A stretch of 40,944 nt of DNA from a virus, in IMG/VR virus record IMGVR_UViG_3300011115_000148, positions 1 to 40,944 of that record; one strand, given 5' to 3'. Position 1 is the first letter of the stretch, and every line of letters starts with the position of its first letter. The translations under genes and the position numbers were made by a program. The notes below the pieces were generated by a model. It was given only the letters and a program-made list of their open reading frames with translations, searched no databases and had not been told where the DNA came from. Positions 6,534 to 12,981 of the stretch are shown here, piece after piece.

Positions 6534-8158
6534 AGTACCTCCTCCTGCATCTCCACCATGCGTCCAGTTTCCATGTCATACTTGAGCACACAAGCTGGGC
6601 CTGTATAACCATTGTAACGATTCTTAGCCACTGAGATCTTGGTCTGATGTCTCTCATTGTCATCTGCTGCCATGCTGTTACGCTCCAATGTAATCACAGC
6701 ATCACTCAGTTGAGCAATAGCACCTGAGCCTCTGAGCTGCGACAGTGAGACACTGCCACCATCCTCATGACCTTGGTTCCCTTGCAGTCTACGAAGGTGA
6801 CTGACACAGATCAAGGTAATCTCCAGCTCCTGCACCAGTGTCCTAAGCTTCGTCATCATGTTATCAATAGCCTTACGCTCATCTCCATTGTCTTGACCAG
6901 ATATAACAATACTGATGTGGTCAAGAAAGATAACCCTGCAATCGCAAGCCTTAGCCATATATCGGATTCTGTTGGCAATGTTGTCAACGTCACTGCTACC
7001 GAAATGGTCAAAGAGATAAACACGATTAGTACCAAGTGTTGCATCGAAAGCATCTTTAAGCTCCTGTTCAGTTGTTGGAGTGTCAGGTAAGTGCAGTAGT
7101 TTGTTAGCGTGTAAGCTCATGATACTTCGAGCTGTCTTTCGAGTGGACTCCTCAAGGAACAATCCTCCAATGTTCCAAGTCGTAGTGTTCAGTATATTGA
7201 ACAATATTTCACGTAGGAATTGACTCTTACCCAAGCCACTACCTGCTGTGACTGTGATTAACTCTGAAGGTCTGATACCATACAAGAGCTTATTCAAGCC
7301 CTTCCAAGGGTACATAGCCTCAGCCTTAGCCTCAGGTTTAATGACTTCCTCCCACAGTGATGCTGCATTGATGATGCCATCAGGAATGTACACCTCAGCT
7401 CTCCACCACTCATTCACAAACTCTTTGGTAGCACCTGCAATGAGATAGTCACAGGCATCTTTGTAGCCACTCAAGTGCTTCACAATCTTAGCCTTGTTAC
7501 CAAACAGTTCAGCTACTTCCTTAGAAGCCTTCTTACCCGGCTCATCAGCATCGAAGCAGATCACAATGCTATCGAAGGAGTTAAGCCACTCATATTGTGC
7601 CTTGCAGTCCTTTAAAGCAGCCTGTGCACCGTTTCTGACTGACACTACAGGGTAGAGGCTACCATTCATCTGAAAAGCTGCTAGAGCGTCAAGTTCTCCT
7701 TCAGTGATGGTGACTGCCTTGCCACCAGCGTGAAAGAGCTGCTGTCCGAAAAGCCTAGCATTCGTGAATGTTCCAAGAATGCTGAAAGTTTTGTCTGCCA
7801 CTCGTCTAAGTTTTGCTGCAACAACTCCTCCGGCATCGTCAGTGTAAGGATAAAAGTGTTGTCCATTTTCTTGTGTTACTCCATATTTCTCACAGGTTTG
7901 AAGGGTAATACCTCTATCAGGTATCGATTTAATTGTTCCTTTGATGTCTAGCATCTGAGGCTTTCTAGGTTGTACTGCTTGTTGCATAACTGACAGTTCA
8001 TCAGCATCCATCTCATTGTAGTAAGTGTTGCATGAAAAGCAGTAGGTGTGATTGTCATCGTATAAGCCATTGGCATCTGAGCTACCACAGGCATCACAGG
8101 CAATATGCTTAATGAGTTTAGACTCAGTCTTAGGTTTACGTACTAGGTTTAGCTTCAT
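6530..8158 (-). CDS. DNA primase-helicase, T7 gp4-like
   Basis: The 542-aa bifunctional protein has an N-terminal zinc-binding domain (C21, C24, C40, C43), a TOPRIM primase domain (TEGELDALAAFQ with E153; CFDADEP with D203 and D205), and a RecA/DnaB-type helicase domain with Walker A AGSGLGKS at 305-312, GGLFLEE near 330 and Walker B-like VIFLDHIS near 420. It unwinds the fork and primes lagging-strand synthesis for the family A polymerase downstream. It overlaps the 73-aa upstream gene by 23 bases. Confidence 0.96.
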   Translation of the reverse strand: MKLNLVRKPKTESKLIKHIACDACGSSDANGLYDDNHTYCFSCNTYYNEMDADELSVMQQAVQPRKPQMLDIKGTIKSIPDRGITLQTCEKYGVTQENGQHFYPYTDDAGGVVAAKLRRVADKTFSILGTFTNARLFGQQLFHAGGKAVTITEGELDALAAFQMNGSLYPVVSVRNGAQAALKDCKAQYEWLNSFDSIVICFDADEPGKKASKEVAELFGNKAKIVKHLSGYKDACDYLIAGATKEFVNEWWRAEVYIPDGIINAASLWEEVIKPEAKAEAMYPWKGLNKLLYGIRPSELITVTAGSGLGKSQFLREILFNILNTTTWNIGGLFLEESTRKTARSIMSLHANKLLHLPDTPTTEQELKDAFDATLGTNRVYLFDHFGSSDVDNIANRIRYMAKACDCRVIFLDHISIVISGQDNGDERKAIDNMMTKLRTLVQELEITLICVSHLRRLQGNQGHEDGGSVSLSQLRGSGAIAQLSDAVITLERNSMAADDNERHQTKISVAKNRYNGYTGPACVLKYDMETGRMVEMQEEVL

Positions 8159-8357
8159 TTGTGTCTATGTCCTTACGTAGTTCTTCGATGACCTTCAATG
8201 CTCTCACATCAAGGTAGCCATAGTAGATTTCACCCCTAAGCTGGAAGGCAGTGAAATCCTGTAGCAAGGCTAGACAATCAGCTTTAAGTTTGTCATCCTC
8301 ATGGGTATCACCAAAGTGTGACGGGAAAGGCCAAGGTTTTGATTCATCTATGTTCAT
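8136..8357 (-). CDS. Hypothetical 73-aa phage protein
   Basis: No function recognised. It has a Pro/Trp-rich start (ESKPWPFPSHFGDTH) and a helical C-terminal part (ALKVIEELRKDIDTNEAK). It lies just upstream of the primase-helicase gene, which begins inside its last 23 bases, so expression is probably coupled. Confidence 0.65.
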   Translation of the reverse strand: MNIDESKPWPFPSHFGDTHEDDKLKADCLALLQDFTAFQLRGEIYYGYLDVRALKVIEELRKDIDTNEAKPST

Positions 8358-8413
8358 TTTGAGAGCACCAGTTTAATTACAGTTACGATGGCGACAAAGA
8401 TAGCCATTACCAT
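8354..8413 (-). CDS. Possible 19-aa hydrophobic micropeptide
   Basis: A tiny frame, MVMAIFVAIVTVIKLVLSK, fills the space between the 66-aa and 73-aa genes. It starts inside the end of the former and its TGA overlaps the ATG of the latter (ATGA), the junction type used through this operon. The whole peptide could form one membrane helix. It may simply be a translational bridge between neighbours. Length alone cannot separate this from chance. Confidence 0.35.
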   Translation of the reverse strand: MVMAIFVAIVTVIKLVLSK

Positions 8414-8607
8414 GCGAAGGGGTCTTCCTGAGCTGCTACGTGACCGTTATGAGCCTTAGTTAAGACTGCCTCAGCAACATGAGACATAACCTTATCACGA
8501 CCATTATTCATGACTAATTCAGCCATGCTATCAATGACAGACCAATACCAACATTCATACTGTACCAAGTCCATGTCAACATCATCATCAAACAGTTCTA
8601 TAGACAT
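8407..8607 (-). CDS. Hypothetical 66-aa acidic protein
   Basis: No function recognised. The product has an acidic start (IELFDDDVDMDLVQYECWYW) and a helical remainder. It is the first gene after the 164-base gap with the candidate promoter at 8747-8775. AAAGGAT lies upstream of its ATG at a workable distance, so it probably heads the transcript that includes the primase, polymerase and reductase genes. Confidence 0.65.
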   Translation of the reverse strand: MSIELFDDDVDMDLVQYECWYWSVIDSMAELVMNNGRDKVMSHVAEAVLTKAHNGHVAAQEDPFAW

Positions 8608-8720
8608 AATAAATTATCCTTTCAATGGGTTTATTGTCTGTTTACGCACACTTTAAAGACTTATAAGTATATTACTTAAATAATACTTATATAGTGTATT
8701 TAACTTCTATGAATCATCCT

Positions 8721-8738
8721 AGATACTTTGTAGTATCT
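8721..8738. repeat. Perfect inverted repeat in leader
   Basis: The arms AGATACT and AGTATCT are separated by TTGT. It lies just downstream of the expected start of the leftward transcript from the 8747-8775 promoter, so it could be an operator or a 5' leader hairpin. It is too AT-rich and lacks a T run on the minus strand to be a terminator. Confidence 0.5.
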
Positions 8739-8746
8739 TTAAAGTT

Positions 8747-8775
8747 AGGGTAGCACACTTAGTACAGATTGTCAA
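8747..8775 (-). promoter_or_regulatory. Candidate sigma70 promoter, leftward
   Basis: Reading the minus strand, a perfect -35 box TTGACA (8775-8770) is followed after 17 bases by TACCCT (8752-8747), a poor -10 box. The rest of the 164-base gap is AT-rich and holds two palindromes, including an imperfect one at 8663-8690. It would transcribe the replication genes to the left. The weak -10 may mean an activator is needed. Confidence 0.5.
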
Positions 8776-9008
8776 TGATCTCCTTCAGTGTTAGTGTCTC
8801 CAACGTGACAGTCACCATCCTCAACCTCAGCACTGTCATCTATATCATCCGAGGATATAAGGTCTTTACGATCCTTTGTAGGTAGGTGTGAGTCAGCCTG
8901 TACAGTTTTAAAGCATTGCTGGCATAGGTCAATGAATGTACCTGTCACTGCGTGTTTACGTGTACTTTCATAGTCTGTCAATATCCTGTCACAACATAAG
9001 CATTTCAT
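8772..9008 (-). CDS. Small zinc-finger-like protein (78 aa)
   Basis: The N-terminal 35 residues carry two Cys pairs (C3/C6 in MKCLCCDRIL and C29/C32 in LCQQCFK) spaced like a treble-clef or ribbon zinc site. The remainder is acidic and low in complexity (SSDDIDDSAEVEDGD). The start MKCLCCDRILTDYEST is typical of a small phage gene family of unknown role. Its ATG overlaps the stop of the preceding 49-aa gene. Confidence 0.7.
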   Translation of the reverse strand: MKCLCCDRILTDYESTRKHAVTGTFIDLCQQCFKTVQADSHLPTKDRKDLISSDDIDDSAEVEDGDCHVGDTNTEGDH

Positions 9009-9154
9009 ACATCTTCCCTCACTTCAATCAAGTCCATTTCCTCAGGGTCATACCCAAGCTGCTCATAGACCATGCTTTCAGCTTCTTCCTCATTGCTTGC
9101 ATAGACCCATACATCCTTTGTTGGGCTTACCTGATAGCAGTATTCATTCATCAT
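9005..9154 (-). CDS. Hypothetical 49-aa acidic protein
   Basis: The frame reads MMNEYCYQVSPTKDVWVYAS then a Glu-rich helix and DLIEVREDV. Function unknown. It overlaps the upstream gene end by about 11 bases and its TGA overlaps the next ATG (ATGA). The three nested ATG codons at the 5' end leave the exact start (9154 or 9151) open. Confidence 0.6.
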   Translation of the reverse strand: MMNEYCYQVSPTKDVWVYASNEEEAESMVYEQLGYDPEEMDLIEVREDV

Positions 9155-9359
9155 TCTTCCTTTTAAATGGATTAACTTTCACCCATGCTTTCATGTGCAC
9201 TGGGTGTCCATTGGCATCATAGCTGAGACTATACATCCCGTCAATGTGTTTGAACCATAGCATACCCATAGGTGTTTTAATGGGTGTTTCCCTTGGTACG
9301 TCATACAGTGGAATTGAAGGTTGTTCAATCCAGTCTTTTAAGTCAATATCAGATAACAT
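9144..9359 (-). CDS. Hypothetical 71-aa phage protein
   Basis: No function recognised. The product is beta-type in its second half (MGMLWFKHIDGMYSLSYDAN) and ends in a basic patch (NPFKRKNDE). It is packed between two small genes of the leftward operon with a short overlap downstream. Confidence 0.6.
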   Translation of the reverse strand: MLSDIDLKDWIEQPSIPLYDVPRETPIKTPMGMLWFKHIDGMYSLSYDANGHPVHMKAWVKVNPFKRKNDE

Positions 9360-9372
9360 AGCACTCCACCCC

Positions 9373-9669
9373 TTACCTAATGTAAAATGATGGCTTTAAG
9401 AGGCCATAGATGGCCTTTAAAGGGCTTTCTAGATCATGGGCAATGGTCTGTTGTTCATTGTGCTCATGTTTATAAGCCTTTGATCCCTGCCATTCAAGGT
9501 CTGACCATTGACTGTGTGAGATAACTTGAAGGACATCTAAGCCTTGATACATCACAGAATCTAAGTCCCTGCAGTCCCCGTCACTGTCAATCTGACATTG
9601 GACATCAACGATAGCCCCTGAGTCCTCTAATTGACCTATAAAGTGAAAGGTTATTGTTTCGATGGTCAT
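9373..9669 (-). CDS. Hypothetical 98-aa phage protein
   Basis: No function recognised. It begins with a beta strand-like MTIETITFHFIGQLEDSGAI and has an acidic middle part (DSDGDCRDLDSV). Its ATG overlaps the stop of the basic 54-aa gene (ATGA), which supports the start. Confidence 0.6.
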   Translation of the reverse strand: MTIETITFHFIGQLEDSGAIVDVQCQIDSDGDCRDLDSVMYQGLDVLQVISHSQWSDLEWQGSKAYKHEHNEQQTIAHDLESPLKAIYGLLKPSFYIR

Positions 9670-9830
9670 TGTGTGTTTTCCTTACGTGTAATAGGTTTAG
9701 CGAATAGCCACTTGTCACCTAGATTTCTGATTGATCTCACCCACTTGCGACGATAATCCCGTCTTACGTGTTCCGGTACATCATAAGACTTGAAAAGCTC
9801 ACGTGAGTGTTTTAATAGTTTAGTATTCAT
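9666..9830 (-). CDS. Small basic protein (54 aa)
   Basis: The frame encodes MNTKLLKHSRELFKSYDVPE then HVRRDYRRKWVRSIRNLGDK and WLFAKPI. I recognise this type as a recurrent short gene in phage early regions (VRSIRxLGDKWL core); the strong positive charge suggests nucleic-acid contact, which is inference. It is joined by ATGA overlaps to the genes on both sides. Confidence 0.7.
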   Translation of the reverse strand: MNTKLLKHSRELFKSYDVPEHVRRDYRRKWVRSIRNLGDKWLFAKPITRKENTQ

Positions 9831-10460
9831 TTTTGATCCTTTTGTAAATTACCCCATTGTGCTGCCATTGCGTCAGCCATACCTTTAAAGAACTTGCTTC
9901 TATTTTTAGAATCATTCCCTCGAATTGCTGCACCCAGTGACTTACCGCCTAATTTGCGACCTGTACCTGAGGGACAAAAAGGCACAATACCCTCAGTTAT
10001 AACATCAGTTTCAATCAATGGCGGTAAATTTTTAAGCCATAACAATGTTTTTTTAGTGTAAGATTCCCCGAACATCCACGGCTGAATTATCTGCGTCTCA
10101 GGCGGTAAACCTACAATGTTTAAGGGCTTAGGGTTCTCAATACAGATCATTGGAATGGGTGCATCTAAAAGCTTCATAAAGAACTCTTTTGCATCCATAG
10201 CCTTTTTCAAACGCTCAGGGTCAACAATGCCTTTTTGTGGGTACATTCGACAAGCCCCAGCATTGGACATAAAAGTGCATGGAGGGTGTGCAATCATAAG
10301 ATCCCACCCATGATCGATGATGTCCATGATGTCGCATTGATAGTGATCACCCAAGGGCGACTCACTGGGCAAAATGTCGCATGATGCTGCATAATGCCCC
10401 CCCCCGTATAAATGCATCTCTTACAGTGCCTGAATACTCGCAAGCTACTAATACTCTCAT
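9827..10460 (-). pseudogene. DNA methyltransferase-like gene with frameshift at a nine-G run
   Basis: The first part, from ATG at 10460, reads MRVLVACEYSGTVRDAFIR, the expected start of a widespread phage protein annotated as cytosine methyltransferase-like. The remainder in the next frame continues GGHYAASCDILPSE, WDLMIAHPPCTFMSNAG (a PPC motif as in C5 methyltransferases), MICIENPKPLNIVG and WLKNLPPL. The two parts are split exactly in a run of nine G (plus strand C9 at 10397-10405); eight G would join them. The protein lacks several motifs of full methyltransferases, so activity is uncertain. Reinitiation at ATG 10417 could give a 196-aa form without the N-terminal loop. Confidence 0.85.
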
Positions 10461-10610
10461 TTAAAACCCCTTAAAGTACATTTTATCATTGTCTACTGTA
10501 ATCCATGCTTGCCTTGTCAATGTATCATACATAATTTCATCCCCGACATTGATCAATGCACCGGATCTGCAGCAAATACCCTTAAACCTTGCCCGCATAC
10601 GTTTAATCAT
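10461..10610 (-). CDS. Hypothetical 49-aa basic protein
   Basis: The frame reads MIKRMRARFKGICCRSGALI then NVGDEIMYDTLTRQAW and ends in KMYFKGF. It has a compact beta-type pattern seen in small phage proteins (FKGxCxxSGxxIxxGDEIxYD); no function is known to me. Its stop directly abuts the ATG of the methyltransferase-like gene, and its ATG overlaps the upstream stop (ATGA). Confidence 0.65.
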   Translation of the reverse strand: MIKRMRARFKGICCRSGALINVGDEIMYDTLTRQAWITVDNDKMYFKGF

Positions 10611-10804
10611 GATTTCTTTCCCTTTAAAACCTTAATAGACCTTTTATATAGTTCTGAGCATGCATCGTTCACTTGATCCCGATACTTACCCTCTGCAGCA
10701 TTGTTGCCAATTGATTGCATAGCTTGTGCCGCCAATGTAGCATCATCGATGATATAACGCAACTGTTCTTTGGTTTTGCGTTTATAGTCGTTCACTGTAA
10801 GCAT
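10607..10804 (-). CDS. Hypothetical 65-aa helical protein
   Basis: No function recognised. It reads MLTVNDYKRKTKEQLRYIID and is helical throughout with a basic end (KVLKGKKS). I choose ATG 10804, preceded by GAGGGTG at a good distance, over an in-frame GTG at 10813 that would lie inside the upstream gene. Confidence 0.65.
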   Translation of the reverse strand: MLTVNDYKRKTKEQLRYIIDDATLAAQAMQSIGNNAAEGKYRDQVNDACSELYKRSIKVLKGKKS

Positions 10805-10805
10805 G

Positions 10806-11120
10806 TTATTCACCCTCTTTCAATTGAATGCAAATTGCATTGTAGATTGCACGTTTATCCATATAATAACCGTGATCGTTATCGTTCACACCAAAATTGT
10901 GCCATTGATTGAACCGTTGATTTTCCAATATATCACTTTTTAGGCTATGCCATTGTGAATAGTGCCCAATAAAGCCCTTTAGATTGTAATGCGCTATAAA
11001 CCCGCTTGCAAGATATAAGAATTGATACCCTTGCTTATTAAGCTTGTCGGGATCTTTGCAAGCCCTTACAACATTATTGACAATGCGGGTTTTTTGTAGT
11101 GTAGTGAACCGTTTTAACAT
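10806..11120 (-). CDS. Hypothetical 104-aa phage protein
   Basis: No function recognised. It begins MLKRFTTLQKTRIVNNVVRA and is rich in aromatic and His/Asn residues (FIGHYSQWHSLKSDIL, FNQWHNFGVNDNDHGYY). ATG 11120 follows the upstream stop by one base; an upstream TTG would extend it by six residues into that gene. It lies in the AAGCTT-rich segment. Confidence 0.6.
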   Translation of the reverse strand: MLKRFTTLQKTRIVNNVVRACKDPDKLNKQGYQFLYLASGFIAHYNLKGFIGHYSQWHSLKSDILENQRFNQWHNFGVNDNDHGYYMDKRAIYNAICIQLKEGE

Positions 11121-11121
11121 G

Positions 11122-11382
11122 TTATTTGATCCCGGCAATAGCTTTTAATTCAAGCTTTAAAAGCTTAGCTTGATCACCTTTAAAGCTTGCAGCATTAGAC
11201 AAAAAGTATAAGACAATCGATCTTGCATCGTCATAACCATAACGATCGTTGATCGATGATAGATCCCGCATCGCTTCTAAGTACGGTTTTGCAGCGTAAT
11301 TGACCTTAGGCCATGCTTGATATATATCCCGTGCGATAACATGCAAGGGACGGACGGTTTTGATTGTGTCAATAGCTAACAT
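11122..11382 (-). CDS. Hypothetical 86-aa phage protein
   Basis: No function recognised. It is a basic, helical protein (MLAIDTIKTVRPLHVIARDI start; LYFLSNAASFKGDQAKLLKL end). It is the first gene downstream of the hairpin at 11406-11426, so its expression may depend on readthrough or on an unseen start site. Confidence 0.6.
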   Translation of the reverse strand: MLAIDTIKTVRPLHVIARDIYQAWPKVNYAAKPYLEAMRDLSSINDRYGYDDARSIVLYFLSNAASFKGDQAKLLKLELKAIAGIK

Positions 11383-11405
11383 TTTAATTACCCTTAAATT
11401 GGATT

Positions 11406-11426
11406 AAAAACCTACAAAATTGTAGG
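11406..11426 (-). terminator. Hairpin with T run after the GP88-like gene
   Basis: On the minus strand, CCTACA, loop ATTT and TGTAGG are followed directly by TTTTT. The stem is only six base pairs (seven with a smaller loop), so termination is probably partial. A second hairpin with 8-base arms (AGTGCACG/CATGCACT, one mismatch) lies just upstream at 11431-11452. Together they could lower transcription into the genes to the left. Confidence 0.55.
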
Positions 11427-11470
11427 ACATAGTGCACGTATGAGCATGCACTACATTCTAAAATCTAGCG

Positions 11471-12340
11471 TCAATGCATGGCGATGATAATGGGCACGCC
11501 CTTCAAAGCTTGCATACCGCATGCATGGCCCTTGCCAGTACATGTACCGCACGTGCCCGGACATGGGAAAGCTTTGCCCGTGAATGCTTGTCTTAAAGCT
11601 TTGACGGTTTCCGGCTTACCGTGATCACTTGAATGAACTTTTTTACCGATACGAACGGCAATAAATTCACCCCTAGTTATAGACAATGCTTTAACCGTTT
11701 TTACTGTATCAATGCTTGAATTGTGGCCACCGGATATATTGAGCACGTAATTAGACGGTAATTCACCCTCATATGACATAATTTGATTGAAGCTTTTTGA
11801 ATAACCGTAAACCCTTGCATTAGGTACGGTTTTAATTAGATTGAACCAAAATTTAACGTCATTGTCGCTGCTAAAATCACCGTCAACGTATAGACGCACG
11901 TCATATTGTGAACCTTTAAACGATGCATCTACAATGTGCAAAGCTTTAACGATAGAATCGGGAGCATAGCGCATTAGGTATGCATTCTGCGCTTGTCTCA
12001 TGAAAGCCGCTGGGTAACGCCATGCACGAAAGCTATAGCAAAAATCTAAGCATTCACCCGCTCCCGGACATGTCACACCAGGCAAGCTTGAAAACGACAC
12101 AAACGGCAACTTAGAATTACCGTTTAAAGAAAATACACTATATGATGGATCTAAGGTTTTAAACGTATGCTCAAGCTTAGCAAAATTATCTTGCCAACCT
12201 TTTCCGGTGAACATGCTAGAAGCTTGCAAGCCCTTCAAAGCTTCTAATGCGCTTTGCTTCGTGCCACCTTGAATAGCTATTGCAAGCCCTTGCAAAGCTT
12301 TGAATTTTTGAGCACTATTTGAGAACAGTTTAATTTGCAT
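11471..12340 (-). CDS. GP88-family phage protein with two cysteine clusters
   Basis: The 289-aa protein resembles the phage GP88 domain family (unknown function). It has a central GVTCPGAGECLDFCYSFRAW block (C91, C97, C101) and a second cluster FPCPGTCGTCTGKGHACG near the end (C260, C264, C267, C274). The cluster spacing suggests metal or iron-sulfur binding, which is inference. The CPG...C..CY block with conserved aromatic residues is the family signature as I know it. It is the largest gene of the early-left cluster. Its codons show frequent AAAGCTT-type words unlike its neighbours further left. Confidence 0.75.
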   Translation of the reverse strand: MQIKLFSNSAQKFKALQGLAIAIQGGTKQSALEALKGLQASSMFTGKGWQDNFAKLEHTFKTLDPSYSVFSLNGNSKLPFVSFSSLPGVTCPGAGECLDFCYSFRAWRYPAAFMRQAQNAYLMRYAPDSIVKALHIVDASFKGSQYDVRLYVDGDFSSDNDVKFWFNLIKTVPNARVYGYSKSFNQIMSYEGELPSNYVLNISGGHNSSIDTVKTVKALSITRGEFIAVRIGKKVHSSDHGKPETVKALRQAFTGKAFPCPGTCGTCTGKGHACGMQALKGVPIIIAMH

Positions 12341-12357
12341 GGTGATATATCCCTAGT

Positions 12358-12453
12358 TTATTTTGTGAGCACGTCAAAGTATGCAAGCAAGCCCATGCAC
12401 AAGCATAAGCCGATTGCAATTGCAAGTATGATATCTAAGCATTTATCTAGCAT
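12358..12453 (-). CDS. Single-helix membrane peptide (31 aa)
   Basis: The frame MLDKCLDIILAIAIGLCLCM then GLLAYFDVLTK is one long hydrophobic helix with a short charged start. AAGGG lies six bases upstream of the ATG. It sits between the 51-aa gene and the GP88-like gene in the first part of the leftward operon. Small membrane peptides in such positions sometimes act on the host; this one is unassigned. Confidence 0.55.
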   Translation of the reverse strand: MLDKCLDIILAIAIGLCLCMGLLAYFDVLTK

Positions 12454-12462
12454 GTTGATCCC

Positions 12463-12618
12463 TTAATTAATACTGTAAAACGCTTGACTAAAATCTACAA
12501 TGATATAATTGCCAAAACCGTCGTCGGCATACATTGTGAACCAGTCGGCAAGTATCAGTAAACCCCCAAAACCTTTGATTGTGTCTAGTGTTTTGCTTGC
12601 ATCATGTAAGTGTGTCAT
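12463..12618 (-). CDS. First gene of the leftward operon, hypothetical 51 aa
   Basis: The frame reads MTHLHDASKTLDTIKGFGGL and continues LILADWFTMYADDGFGNYII. AAAGGG precedes the ATG at seven bases. No function recognised. It is the gene nearest to the divergent control region, so it is probably among the first made after infection. Confidence 0.6.
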   Translation of the reverse strand: MTHLHDASKTLDTIKGFGGLLILADWFTMYADDGFGNYIIVDFSQAFYSIN

Positions 12619-12729
12619 ATATAAACCCTTTGGTTTGTTGTTGCGATGGATAGAGTATCAAGCTTGAACCTTACACGAACCTTACAAACTATAAATATTT
12701 TAAACTTTAAACCCTTACGTAAAAACCCT

Positions 12730-12816
12730 ATGTCTTACCGTACTTTTATGTCTTATATAAGAGTACTCTCATGTCTTATATATAAGTACTCTTATGTCTT
12801 ATATAAGACTACAATA
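12730..12816. repeat. Iteron-like repeat array, units of ATGTCTTATATAAG
   Basis: Units begin at 12730, 12748, 12771 and 12794 (spacing 18, 23, 23 bases). The core CTTATATAAG is a perfect 10-bp palindrome at 12752-12761 and 12798-12807, and a 12-bp one (CTTATATATAAG) at 12775-12786. Between units lies AGAGTACTCT, another palindrome (12760-12769), or a close form. Spacing near two helical turns suggests cooperative protein binding on one DNA face. Confidence 0.75.
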
Positions 12817-12852
12817 ACCTTATGCTTTGAAGGGCTTTTTAGTGCTGCTACC

Positions 12853-12899
12853 GTGGCAAGGCCACTTAAGGGTTAACCCTGTGTTGCTTTAAAACAACA
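12853..12899. repeat. Three adjacent short palindromes
   Basis: In 47 bases there are GTGGC-AAG-GCCAC (12853-12865), AGGGTTAACCCT (12869-12880, perfect 12-bp palindrome) and TGTTG-(8)-CAACA (12882-12899). They can form three hairpins in a row on either strand, in the leader of neither annotated gene. They may be regulatory or part of an origin. Confidence 0.5.
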
Positions 12900-12923
12900 T
12901 CAGAGGATCCTACATCGTCCCTC

Positions 12924-12955
12924 ACACTGTCAAATTAACGACACTACACTGTCAA
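12924..12955 (-). repeat. Direct repeat TTGACAGTGT, 22-base period
   Basis: On the minus strand TTGACAGTGT occurs at 12955-12946 and 12933-12924. Each contains a perfect -35 hexamer facing the leftward operon, but no good -10 box stands 16-18 bases downstream. They may be repressor sites or part of an activator-dependent leftward early promoter. Confidence 0.4.
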
Positions 12956-12981
12956 TATTCCGACACCCTTCAGAGTTGCTA

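Noticed and set aside
12730-12816. CRISPR array
   Set aside because: Units are 14 bases with 4-9 base intervals and no unique spacers of normal length; no cas genes.
12646-12876. Plus-strand frame of 76 codons through the iteron array
   Set aside because: Its codons consist largely of the repeat units, it has no ribosome site and no neighbour, and it lies upstream of the rightward promoter.
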